Part shown: piece by piece, positions 30,589 to 40,821 of the stretch | How positions within the stretch are numbered: the stretch's first letter is position 1 | Layout: every line of letters starts with the position of its first letter | NCBI GenBank assembly: GCA_030849465.1 | Contig: JARVLF010000015.1 | Location: 124,001 to 188,000 of the forward strand | Direction of reading: 5' to 3' | From: Moesziomyces globuligerus | Lineage: Eukaryota > Basidiomycota > Ustilaginomycetes > Ustilaginales > Ustilaginaceae | Length of the DNA: 64,000 nucleotides | The notes under the pieces: model-generated | What the model was told of the DNA's origin: nothing | Database searches by the model: none | Seen by the model: only the letters and a program-made list of their open reading frames with translations | Translations under genes and position numbers: made by a program

Positions 30589-30666
30589 GGTGCTGGTGCT
30601 GGTGCTGGTGCTGGTGCTGGTGCTGGTGCTGGTGCTGGTGCTGGTGCTGGTGCTGGTGCTGGTGCT
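30589..30666. repeat. hexanucleotide microsatellite, 13 perfect copies of GGTGCT
   Basis: 78 bp of uninterrupted GGTGCT units; on the permease sense strand it reads (AGCACC)13. It ends 47 bp upstream of the permease ATG, so it is in the promoter or leader. Confidence 0.95.
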
Positions 30667-33600
30667 GATAGTGGAGCTGGTGGTTTCTGCCGTGGGGAGG
30701 AAGGGACGTTCGGGGCAGAGAAGATGGGACGGGCGATGAGTGAACCTAGCTCTGTGATGCACAGGCGAAGGGAGGAAGGCAAAGTCGGACACGGAAAGGC
30801 CAATAGAAATAGAATCTCGATGTGGGAGGAAGGGCAAGGACGAGGAGGATGGTGGGGAAAGGGAAGCAGGAGTCACCGATCTGGCAAGCGGCAAATGACG
30901 CAGAGGGAGAGAAGGTGAGGCGGGGGTCCAGCTGTGGAGAAGTTAGGGGAGGGGAGGAGGAGAAAGGAGTTAGAGCGTTGAGCGACAGGCGTGGCTAAAA
31001 CCCAATGCTGCGCAGCGGCGCAAGTCGACTGACTCAAAAGATGCGGCCCCTGCTGTTGCTGTGCGTGCGCCCTGCTATCTTGGGACCCTCGTTCGCTTCG
31101 TGGTGGGCGTATGTACTCATAACGCTGCGCCCGTCTCTAGTCGGAGTCATCCGACCCTGCCCCCTGAAGCCCACCTCAGCGATAAGGAACGCTGCCGTCC
31201 ATGCTACATTGGCTCCACGCGACATGGGTATCAAGCTTCCTGCGCGAGTGGGAAGCGATTCGCGAGCTACGCGTGCGAGCGCCGAAGGGTCAAAGCGATC
31301 TCCAGTGGCACTCGGGAGCGCAGAAGCGCTCGAGCAGACGATGCTCTCTACGCCTGGCTGGCTGGCTGATCAGACCGGCCTGGCGAGCAGGCTGCTGGCA
31401 GAGGCGCCGCTGAGGGCGAGCATGATGCATTCGTGAGCTCTGCGCAATCCGCTGCGTGTGTGCGCCACCGACAGTAGCTTGGGGCGACAGGGCGACAGGG
31501 AGAGAGTGCCGGAGTGTGCACCCGATCGTCGGATCTGCCGCAAAGTATCAAGGAAAATTTCCGGCATGGAAGCGGCATTTTTTCTTTTTTTTTTTTTTCT
31601 TTTTGCCTCAAAGCCTCCTGTCAGGCTTGTCGAGGCCGACGGGATGCGAATGCGGGCAGGCGGGCGGGCGGAAGTGTCGTCGAGCGAAAATGCCCGAGGG
31701 CTCCTCGCTTCTGCTGCTGTGGGGGCTTGAACTTTTTTGGCTCCGACTGACGGCACGCGAGGCAAGACGAACCAAGCTTGCTACACTCACCGCCCCCCAC
31801 GCAAAAGGCGTAGAGTCGGATCGGCAGAACCACACCAGCATCAAGCTTAAGCTTAGCCACTATCGCCAGACCGCCCATCTCACCAATAGCGGCTCGGCCG
31901 CTTATCTCTAAATGGTGGGCACCAACGCTCGAGTCGACATGAGTCGAGTCGGCGGGCGGACGGGTTGATCGCTTCATTCAAGATGCAGGAGTCGCTTAGC
32001 AATTCGGCAGCATTCGCAAATTTGAGTGGACAAATCAAATGTGCGGCAAGTACTGGATGCGCAAAGCCGCACTCGGTCTACTCGACATTGTGTACACAAG
32101 GGATGCGGTCACGGGTCGCTCTCGGTCCGTCGACTGGAGCCACTGCACGAAGCACGGTCACACGTCGTTCGGAGCTCGCCAAACTTGGCGCCAGAGTGCA
32201 TGCGACGGTCGGGAAACCAAAGCCGACCAGCGTCCAATCATACGAGCTCGGTCATGCGCGCGAGATCAACGATTGGCTATCTGACCACCAAGCCAAAGGA
32301 CGGCATTGCATTTTTGATCTGACTCGTCTCGCCTTCGTCATTGGTTACGACGACTCGGCCCCGATGCATGAACATGCTCTGAGCCTCGGCAGCTCTGCCG
32401 TTGTCGCTTTTGGGATCGCTGGCGTTTGCCTCATCACTCAAGCCAGCCCGAAGCTCGCCAATGCCGCGCCCACGCCCGGCTCGGACTAAGCGGTGTGGAG
32501 AAGAAAGGGGGCTCACTCACTTGGACCGAGGGGCACACTTTGGCCCAGTGACGTTGCCCGCATGAAAATCCTCAGAGCAGATGCATTCGGTTACACTTCG
32601 CAGTCCTAGAACCGCACAAAGTTTTTTTTTTTCGCGCCCCCCTTGCTCAATGCCGCTCGCTTAGCGCAGTCGGCGGCAAGTGTCAAAAATTGCATCGTTC
32701 CGAACCGCTCCAGCGAATCGGCGGCGCGCCGGTCAGGTCTCATTTCGTCTTCACACACCTCAAAGTGTTACATCTCGCCGAAACCTTCGTCTCCAGGACA
32801 GCGGAGAGGAAGCCGGTCTTGTGCTTTCTCTGAGCCTACTCTATTACTTTCGAAGACAGCTTCCTATGGGCTAGCCTGGGACTGGACCGGGAAGAATTAT
32901 CAGGGCAAGGCATGAGATGCAGAGATCACGCCGTGCACTCGATTCGACGCAAGGGCATGCAGGCCCTGCTGATCACACAGAATTGTCAGGAGTCCTCTCC
33001 CACCTAGCAGTGAGACGCGAGGAGAAAATATTAATAAATCACCGATTCCTGCAGAGCTGGAGTGCACTGGCGGAGAATTTTCGTCGCGCTGTCCGAAATC
33101 GCCCACGCGCCCCCTCTTTGAAACCCGGACGATCCCCAGTCTGCGCAGGGTCATGTTGTACGACCCAAAACTTGGTGGCAAACTTGGTGGCGAGGTGGGA
33201 GAGGCGTGCAGCCAAAGTGAAACTGTTCAACAATGATCGGCACTTCAGTAGGATATCTTCTCAATGACCGGTCAATCCGACGGACCGGACCTGAGGTTTG
33301 CTTCGTTAAACTCGATGTGGGAAGGAGAATTGAAGCACGGTCACAGGACACTGCACCCTCTCCTTCGTCGGAGCAACTCGCGCTCCGAAGACATGCCGAT
33401 TCGTCCTGCGGATTCAACCTCAGCCTGCTCTTGGGACCCGCGTGGATGTCTCCGTCTCAACTCTTGAGCGATGTTCATCCGGTCGAGCTCGCGTGGCCCT
33501 CTCCGTCCTGATCTTGGTTGGACAGACGCCTGCCCATTCGCCCCCGAAACCCGTGGCTTGTGACATGTGGTGGTCACCGTTTGAGCTGTACCGTAGCGTA

Positions 33601-33813
33601 GCCCACTTAATGCTCTATGAGCACGTGTGCGCTTGTGGCCTGCACAGAAGGGTGTTCAGGGGAGGGTAGGGGAACTGACACGCGCAGGTGAACGCACAGC
33701 ATGGAAGTCTCGTGGGCGAGGAAACAACTGGGGCCAGATCACATTGCTAGATCATCTTGGCAGGATAAATTAAAGTGAGCAAATGGTGCCAACAAAAAGT
33801 AAAAAAAAAGGCC

Positions 33814-33819
33814 AAAAAA
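33814..33819 (-). terminator. RNA polymerase III T-run after tRNA-Lys
   Basis: Six Ts on the minus strand begin 4 nt after the tRNA 3' end; a second run of nine Ts follows (33809-33801). Confidence 0.8.
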
Positions 33820-33822
33820 GTC

Positions 33823-33924
33823 CTCCCAACGTGGGGCTCGAACCCACGACATTCAGATATCCCGAGTGAATCTCGGAAACCCTTGAATAAGAGTCTGACG
33901 CTCTACCGACTGAGCTAGCCGGGA
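33823..33924 (-). tRNA. tRNA-Lys(CTT) with a 29-nt intron
   Basis: Folds as a standard tRNA: acceptor stem TCCCGGC with GTTGGGA, D arm GCTCAGTCGGTAGAGC, anticodon stem TCAGA with TCTGA, T arm GTGGG-TTCGAGC-CCCAC, discriminator G. The anticodon CTT is at 33891-33889. The intron (33887-33859) follows position 37, the normal site for the tRNA splicing endonuclease. Mature length without CCA is 73 nt. An internal B box (GGTTCGAGCCC-like) is present. Confidence 0.95.
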
Positions 33925-34971
33925 TGGAGTTGTTCAAGGGCCAGAATATTGTATACATATAGGATGACGAATAAAGAAAGTATGCTGACCAGGCTGCACC
34001 AACGCACAAGCTAAAGCGTCTCAGAAGCCGAAGGCCGTGTCCTTTGCAGGCGGGCTAGCCGGCGCTCTGTGTGGTCCACACAAACTCCATCTGCTTGCAC
34101 CGAGCTTGTGACTGAGCGCAAGGGACAACTGTGGACAGGCACAGACGGGAAGGGCGGGCTTGGAGAGACGGCAGGGCGGGGGAGGCGATCGGGGCTTGAG
34201 TAAGCCAGCTCTGGATTCCACCCGCCTCGTGCGACGCGTGTCGCTGGTACTGTAGCACGCAAGCGCTGCCCAGATCACGGGGGAAGCCGAGGAACGTGGG
34301 CCGAGAGCACGAGGATCGCGAAAGGCGATAAGGGACGCGATGCCCAATTTGGCACGAGGTGCAGGCCAAGCCAAGAAGATCTCTCATCGAGCCGGCAGCT
34401 GCGCAGATCGATTTCGGCGCCTCCACCTCTTCTTAGCAAACAAAGCTGGGCTGGACACTGCCCGTACGCCTCAGCATTTCGTTCCGGCTGAAAAGCTTGG
34501 AAAATGTTCCGACCCGAAATTCGCGGCTTTGGGCTTGGACCCCTTGAACAGCGAGCGCATTTCATATGCTCCGCGGCGCTCTCCCACTTGGGCCGGTGAG
34601 AAAGAGGATAGCGCATTGCGATGCTGCTCGACACGCAGACGCACGGCAAACCAATCTCGTAAGCGCCGCGCTAGCGTGCAGGCACTCGGGCGTCGGGCGC
34701 GGACGCTCAGTCAATGCCAAAGCCAACGGGCCCTTCAGGGTCATGCGAGCTCCTGACATTCTGATCCGCGCTGCCGCGGAGCAACATCAGCCGCGCTTCA
34801 TCAGGTCGTTGTCCGTCCAACCCTCACCATCCATCCTTCCTTCTACACTCCTTCACCTAGACGTGTGTCCCTAGAGCGTGTTGGAAGAGCTATCAGCTCC
34901 GTACAAACACCCACAATCAATCGGCTCGACTCAAGACGGATCACTGGAAACAACCCTCCCCCACACCAAAC
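33925..34971. other. 1-kb intergenic region, tRNA-Lys upstream side and ALO1 promoter
   Basis: No supported gene. It contains the tRNA upstream element and a C/A-rich leader right before the ALO1 ATG. Confidence 0.55.
33951..33957 (-). promoter_or_regulatory. TATA-like element TGTATAC upstream of tRNA-Lys
   Basis: On the minus strand ATGTATACAATATT lies 26 bp upstream of the tRNA. The same TGTATAC occurs 29 bp upstream of tRNA-Gly in this window. Confidence 0.5.
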
Positions 34972-37065
34972 ATGGCTTCCACGTCTAAACTCACACTCGC
35001 TGCGTCCGAGACGATGATGAACTCAAGCGCTCCAGCGCAGCGGGCATCCGCACAAATCGACGCCGGCGTTCTTCAGCGCTCTACCGCCGAGCTCGAGAAG
35101 CTGGTCCAATCCGTGGTGGTGCCTTCGAGCTCGCCCAAGGCCAAGTTCCAGAACTGGGGCAAGTCGTTCGTCAGCACACCCACGAGGGTGTTCGCGCCAA
35201 CCACCGTCTCGCACTGCGCGGCAATTGTCGAGCTCGCTCGCCGTCAAGGTGTCAAGCTCCGAGCCATCGGACGTGCGCACAGTCCTAGCGATCTCCCCTT
35301 CACCACGGGCTGGGCGATGCGTATGGAGGGCCTCAACGGCGTCGTGGAAGTCAATCACCAAGACTACACCATCACCGCCCTCGCTGGAACCTACATCTCG
35401 GACATCCATGAGGCGCTCGACGCGGTCCAGCCGCGTCTTGCCATGTGCAACGTCGGCTCTATCTCGGAACAGACGATCGCCGGCCTCATCTCGACCGCGA
35501 CCCACGGCACGGGCATCCTCTTCCCGGTCGTCTCCTCGCACGTTTCGCAGCTCACCATCCTGTGCCCGCTTCCGCACGGTACCCAGCATCTCACGTGCAG
35601 TCGCGAACAGCACGCCGAGCTCTTCAATGCGACGCTTTGTGGACTCGGCTCCACCGGACTCATCACCTCAGTCACTCTTCGCGTCCAGGACGCCTTCAAC
35701 CTCAAGCAGTATTCCGAGGAGCTCACCTTCGACTCCCTGTTCGGCTCCAAGACCGGCTTCCCCGCCGTGCCTGCCGAGTCGCACATGAATGCAGGTGCCT
35801 CGATTGGCCGTCTTTTGAGCAAGAACCAGCGTCTTCCTCCCTGTCCCGAGCAGTATCGGCCTTCGTATCGATCTAAACACGCTTCGGAGATCCACCCGAT
35901 CCCGCTCACCGCTCATCGCGATGCCGACCAAATCGCACGCATGGATACTGAGGACGACGAGGAGACGCGTCGGGCGCAGCTGGCGCTGGAGCAGGTGGTT
36001 GCGTCGGCGCAGCATGTGCGCCTCATGTGGTTCCCGCAGGTCAAGCGCATCACCATGCTGCGCGCCAACCGCACCACCGAAGAGGCCTCTGCGCCGCCGA
36101 CGTTCTCTGCGCGCGTGCGTGCTGCTTTGGTAGGCCACCGCCTCACCGAATTCCTCCTCTACACTTCGCGCTTCAGCAGGCAGTGGAGTCCCACAGCCGT
36201 CCGATGGATCCACGCCCTCACTCATCCCTCGATGCCCGAGACAGACGCTGCTTCCGCTCCGATGGCTGTGCCGCAACGCAACCGCATCGGCGCCACGACA
36301 GAGGATGCGGCTGCTGAGCCTATCGCCTCGAAGGCGTCCGACGGCGATTCGCGCGACGGGAAACAGCAGCAGCTGATTCGGGATATCGGCCAGAGCTTTG
36401 CGCAGGGTGCGGTTGGGGCATCGACCGAGGGAGAGCCCTCGCTGTCGTGGTTGCAGACCTCGGTGGCTGCGGGCGACTTTAGCGCCTTTGCACGCGACTC
36501 GCCTGCGCCGCGTCCTCTGTCGGTCGGCAACCCCGTGTGGTCCGAGGTGGGCCGATCGGACCGGATCTTCAACATGGACTGCCTCTTCCCGCAGTACACG
36601 GACGAATGGGCCATCCCGTTCAACCGTGCGGCGGCTGCGATCCGAGCGATGCGAGAGTGGCTCGACGAGGAAGAGGCTGCTGCGGACGGCGATCGCATCC
36701 ACTTCCCCGTCGAGATCCGCTTCACGGATGCCGACTCGATCTGGCTTAGCCACTCGCAGGGACGCAGGACTTGCTACATCGGCATCGTCCAGTACCGACC
36801 GTACAACCGCCCCGTGCGATACCGACAGCTGTTCGCCAAGTTCGAGGCACTCATGCGCCACTATTCGGGACGCCCGCACTGGGCCAAGGCGCACTCCTGC
36901 TCGCCGACCGAGCTCTCGCAGCTCTACCCACACTGGAACGACTTCCTCGCCACACGCCAGCGATTCGACCCGGACGAGGTCTTCGTCAACCCGTACGTCG
37001 CCAGACACCTGCTCGGACGCATCGGTGACGGCGTCGACACGCGTGTGTTCAAGAGTCGCCTCTAG
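34972..37065 (+). CDS. ALO1: D-arabinono-1,4-lactone oxidase (D-erythroascorbate synthesis)
   Basis: 697 aa, intronless. It oxidises D-arabinono-1,4-lactone to D-erythroascorbate with O2, giving H2O2; yeast Alo1 is in the mitochondrial outer membrane. The N-terminal FAD-binding domain begins FQNWGKSFVSTPTRVFAPTT, then has AIGRAHSPSDLPF, whose H103 corresponds to the residue that carries covalent FAD in this family. NVGSISEQTIAGLISTATHGTG is the second flavin segment. The C-terminal ALO domain includes FPVEIRFTDADSIWLS, the CYIGIVQYRPYN segment and GRPHWAKAH (H636), the usual end motif. Fungal Alo1 is about 526 aa; most of the excess is a low-complexity insert (about residues 415-530, Ala/Ser/Asp-rich) between the cap parts. 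It is all one frame with no splice borders apparent, so it looks like genuine protein. Confidence 0.92.
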   Translation: MASTSKLTLAASETMMNSSAPAQRASAQIDAGVLQRSTAELEKLVQSVVVPSSSPKAKFQNWGKSFVSTPTRVFAPTTVSHCAAIVELARRQGVKLRAIGRAHSPSDLPFTTGWAMRMEGLNGVVEVNHQDYTITALAGTYISDIHEALDAVQPRLAMCNVGSISEQTIAGLISTATHGTGILFPVVSSHVSQLTILCPLPHGTQHLTCSREQHAELFNATLCGLGSTGLITSVTLRVQDAFNLKQYSEELTFDSLFGSKTGFPAVPAESHMNAGASIGRLLSKNQRLPPCPEQYRPSYRSKHASEIHPIPLTAHRDADQIARMDTEDDEETRRAQLALEQVVASAQHVRLMWFPQVKRITMLRANRTTEEASAPPTFSARVRAALVGHRLTEFLLYTSRFSRQWSPTAVRWIHALTHPSMPETDAASAPMAVPQRNRIGATTEDAAAEPIASKASDGDSRDGKQQQLIRDIGQSFAQGAVGASTEGEPSLSWLQTSVAAGDFSAFARDSPAPRPLSVGNPVWSEVGRSDRIFNMDCLFPQYTDEWAIPFNRAAAAIRAMREWLDEEEAAADGDRIHFPVEIRFTDADSIWLSHSQGRRTCYIGIVQYRPYNRPVRYRQLFAKFEALMRHYSGRPHWAKAHSCSPTELSQLYPHWNDFLATRQRFDPDEVFVNPYVARHLLGRIGDGVDTRVFKSRL

Positions 37066-38025
37066 CGTGCTCACGCACACATGGGGTCTCGGTCCACCTT
37101 TTTCCCCTCCCAGACAGTGAACCAACCGAGCGAATGCCTAACTTATGTCTCAAAACATTGGACCCTGTACACGTCGAAAGATGAGCACCGAGATGCCGAT
37201 TGCTCTCTGAGAGACTTGTGACAGCATTCTGACGAGGCCTTCGGAGGAAGACGTTCAGAAGACAGGCTGTGGGCGCGAGCCGCGATGTCGGTTGTGGGGC
37301 CGCCATGACGTCGGGCCGCCTCGCTTCAGGGCGTACTTGCCGCGGCGGCAAGGACGCGTCTCTACACAGCCCGTTTCTGGAGCCAAGAATAACGGCGGAA
37401 AGAGGGCACACACTCGTCTCACGCCGGGATTGTCTAATCCGGAGGGCGCGCCGGCACATTCGGAGAGCGACTTTACGCCACTGTCGGCACAGCCGCGTCG
37501 CTAATTCTGCTGGCTAAAGGCCGGTTTGGCAGGGCAGTCCAACTGCGCCGCGCACCAAATCAGAGGAAAGATTCCGGCCTTGGCGTGCCTGCTGTCACTG
37601 AGCCTGTGTGCCCAGAGAGCAGCTGACAGTGGACGACCGCACCTCCACTTGACAAAGCCACCCTGCAGCGCCAAGCCCCTGCTGTGCAGACGTGGTGGCT
37701 GAAACTCTCCAATCCGTCATTCGGCCTACCGCTGCGGTTCTGCATCTAACTCAGCCTTCGTCGCGAGCACAGCTGGACGGCTACACAAAGTCTTCCGTTC
37801 ACGCCACTGCCTCCCTCGTCACTATCACCATCGTTTCAACCAAGCGGCTCCTGCCAGTGCTATATCACCACGACATTCATTCTCTTGAACACTTCCAGCA
37901 AGCTTGCAACCTTCCATACTACTGAGAATCGTCCATCCGAGCTCAAGAAGGTCCGAACGACTTGCACAACCAGCGTCAAAGCGTCTCTACACACCAACCC
38001 AGGACTCCGCACCTCAGCGTCCAAG
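37066..38025. other. intergenic: ALO1 3' region and RCR-like promoter
   Basis: 960 bp with no supported gene. The last 350 bp are C/T/A-rich leader-like sequence. TATAT at 37861-37865 lies 161 bp upstream of the RCR-like ATG and is a possible TATA box. Confidence 0.5.
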
Positions 38026-38493
38026 ATGGTCTACTACTGCAACGGCTACACTAGTGTTTACCCCTGCCGCAACAGAGGGTTGGGCTATGGCGCGCGTGCG
38101 GGCATTGGCATCGCGATCGCAGTCGTGGTCATCCTCGTCATCATCGTCTTCGCCTTGACTGCGCGTCGTCGTCGTAGACGTTTCGTCCAGCAGCCAGCGC
38201 AAACCATCCCGATGTCGTACCCGAACAACAACCCTCAGTCGTACCAGGGCTACAACAGCGGCTACAACAGCGGCTACAACAGCGGCTACAACAGCGGGTA
38301 CCCTCAACCGAGTCCTTACGGCCAGGCGCAGGCCAGCCCATACGGACAGCAGGCTCCCGGTCAAGCATACGGACCTCCATCCGGAGCGCCGCCTCGAGAC
38401 GACGAGTCTACGCCTTACGCACCCCCTGTGGGCCCGCCACCTCCGGCTTACGTGCCGAGGGACGAACGAAAGGGCGCCGAAGCCAATGTCTAG
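38026..38493 (+). CDS. RCR-like single-pass membrane protein with a PY motif
   Basis: 155 aa. A short Cys-containing N-terminus (MVYYCNGYTSVYPC) is followed by one membrane span (GIGIAIAVVVILVIIVFAL, about 26-44), then a basic stop-transfer cluster (TARRRRRRF) and a Pro/Gln/Tyr-rich tail. The tail ends with PPPPAYVP, a PPxY site for WW domains of Rsp5/Nedd4 ubiquitin ligases. This architecture fits the RCR family (resistance to Congo red, chitin deposition, sorting of plasma-membrane proteins). The tail contains four perfect GYNS repeats. I start at ATG 38026, where the YYC motif is placed as in the family; an ATG at 37885 in the same frame would add 47 residues of unsupported sequence. Assignment rests on architecture more than on sequence identity. 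Confidence 0.7.
   Translation: MVYYCNGYTSVYPCRNRGLGYGARAGIGIAIAVVVILVIIVFALTARRRRRRFVQQPAQTIPMSYPNNNPQSYQGYNSGYNSGYNSGYNSGYPQPSPYGQAQASPYGQQAPGQAYGPPSGAPPRDDESTPYAPPVGPPPPAYVPRDERKGAEANV
38248..38295 (+). repeat. 12-bp coding minisatellite, four perfect copies
   Basis: GGCTACAACAGC four times in tandem, encoding (GYNS)4 in the cytosolic tail of the RCR-like protein. Identical codons in all copies indicate recent expansion. Confidence 0.95.
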
Positions 38494-40821
38494 GCATGTC
38501 TCGATGCTAGATGAAGCGAGTGGATCTCTCTAGACGAAGTCATGCCGCCTGCTACTGCTTCGTTTCTCCCATGTGTACATATTCTCGCGATACCGTCGCT
38601 GCGCCTACGAGGCGGGCGAGCCAATCCTATGTGTAATATCCTCCAGGATGGCGTGTATTCCACACGAACAGATACGGCCTTTTCAGACGCGAACTGGAAC
38701 ATTCCGAGCGTGACAGGTTCTTGACCGATGAAGTTGATGATGATCCCAAACGTTCAGACGTAGGCATGTTGCAGTCGAAGGCGGAGGGGTAGATCTAAAC
38801 GGTCATCGGCCCGATCCACCGATACCACTCGACTTAGTTCTCGTACGAGTTCGAGCCATGTCGCGTAGTCTGACGCGGGCGGTGCCCCAGATCTGCGTCG
38901 TACATACGCCGTGCTGCTCGGCTGCAGACGCCGAAAGTCAACTTACTCTACTCACCACACGCCTGGCTCCAGGCCAGACTTCGTTATCGTCTCTCGCTCT
39001 TCTTTCTTGCGCCCACGAAGACCTCTTCTCCATGACATGGGTCCGAAGTGAGTGCTTGATTGACAGGCAATGATTCCTAATGCAAACGGTTGGCCAGGCC
39101 GGCTCGGGCTTATGCGACGGCATCCAGCGAGAGCGCCTTGCAGACGCGGTGGTTTGGGGCCACAAAAGGACCGAGATTCCGTGCAACGGTGCAACGGAAC
39201 AGTGTTTGCTGAGTGTGTGTCTGCGTGAGCTGCATGGCGAGGCGGAGCGGGCGAGGCATGTTGTGGGTGTTTTGACGAAATACCGTTTGCGTGGCTGCAT
39301 CCGCATGCTTCTGCACAGATTATTCCGACGAAACCCCTTGGGAGGAGGCCAACCGCCCGTCGCTCCTCTGCCACTCACAACCAAAATAGACGCTACCGTC
39401 TGCGCCCACAGGGACGCACAGGGACCTTGCATGGACCATCCGCTTTTTTCATCTCGCAAAACGCCCCACGGGTCATGGACAACTTTGGGTGATGGTGGGT
39501 ATACAGTAGAGCATCATTCGTCCCCAGATTGAGCTGGTGTACCGAACAGCTGTCGACAGGAACAGCCGAGAGTCGGCTCGAGCCAGACCGACGTTGCGCT
39601 CTGTTGTTGATTCGAGTTTGCTGAGCCGCACTGGGCGGGTGCAGGTGAAAGCGCAAGGGGAAATGCGTAGATGTGCAAATCCAGCTCGCCTGCAAGTCGG
39701 CGCTCGAAATCGAGGCTCGCCGCGATTTTCCAGCGCTTTCAGCCTGGAATGGTGGCCCATCCACCAGACGCCAGCGCTCGACTCGCTAAGCGATGTTGCT
39801 GCTGCTGCTGCTGCTGCTCCTCCTCCTTCTGCTGCTTGTGCTCGGGTTGCTCCCTCGCCCAGTGACTGCGCCCTCACGTCGATTGGGGGCCAGCCCGCTC
39901 GAGAGGCGCTCATGGCAGGGCACGAGGGATCGGCGCTCCGTCCAGGCGGCTGGTAAAGCTGCCCTCCAGGCCCAGGGGGCAGGCGGCTCGCACCTCGTCC
40001 ATCCGTAGACAGCTCCGCCTGGTCTGCTCATCCGCCTCAGAACGCGGAGCTCCAAAGCGCAGCCAAAAGCGTTCTCTCCTTCTCCTCGTCTGTCGCCGCT
40101 TCGACCTGAGCCTGCGCTTCAACAATCCGTTGGCGTGTTTCACTTTATGCCAGTTTACGGTCTCGGTCTCGTGCGACCGACCGCGTTTGGCCCTGGCCTT
40201 GGCTTCCCCCGTCAGCAGCATCAACCGGCTGCTTCTGCTGCTGCCGCCCGCCGCTGCCGACACTCCGTGGTCTCAGCCCTGGCTCCTCTCGTCATATCAC
40301 CCTGCTTGTCCCTCCAAACAGCCGCTTCGCTTCCCCACCCTGCCTCTCTCCTCCCCTCGCCCCCCTTCCCCCCTTGGCGCCCTTCTCCCCCCATTGTTCG
40401 TCTCTCCCTTGGTCTCCCCCTCTCCTCTTGCAGAGCAGAGTGCAGGTTCATCCATTCATCCCCGTCAGCCCAGTTCGCTCACCGTCTCTCGCGTGTTGGC
40501 TTGCCTTCTCCTCTGCTCCTCCGCCTCCCCCCTTGAACTTCTCTCCGCTGCCCTCCTGCCCGGTACCTTGTCGCCTGCTTGTTTCGGACCGCCGTCGCGT
40601 TCACTGCTACTACTACCACCATCACCATCTTCGTCTGCGCACACCACCTCCGCGCAGTCCTTCGACATCCTTCCGCAGAGGCGTCTGGCCTCGTCTGTCA
40701 TCTTTCCGCCTCGTGACGCCGGCACGCTCTCACTCACCTCCTTTGCTTCGCCAGCTGTTCCCGTCGCCACCACTCCGACCAGTGTGACCGTATCCGGGCG
40801 GCAACGAGCCTCGCTACAGCC
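38494..40821. other. 2.3-kb intergenic region with long pyrimidine-rich leader of the PalI gene
   Basis: No supported gene. About 40260-40821 is almost entirely C and T, leading into the PalI/Sur7 ATG, as expected for a long 5' leader. A frame runs through it, but its protein is low-complexity Pro/Ser/Leu and it merely reflects the composition. A (GCT)7 tract lies at 39798-39818. Confidence 0.6.
39798..39818. repeat. (GCT)7 trinucleotide repeat
   Basis: Seven GCT units followed by CTCCTCCTT variants, intergenic, about 1 kb upstream of the PalI/Sur7 ATG. Confidence 0.85.

Larger units (their letters stand above)
30542..33822. other. 3.3-kb gene-poor region between amino acid permease and tRNA-Lys
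   Basis: Only short frames without domains; the longest (ATG 31983 to 32489) has no recognisable similarity and I do not call it. It contains the hexamer repeat, a T14 run (31585-31598) and a T11 run (32622-32632). No terminal repeats, integrase or reverse-transcriptase fragments were seen. Confidence 0.55.

Noticed and set aside
31983..32489. 168-codon frame with a hydrophobic stretch near its end
   Set aside because: No recognisable domain, no neighbouring evidence, and its length is compatible with chance in GC-rich DNA.
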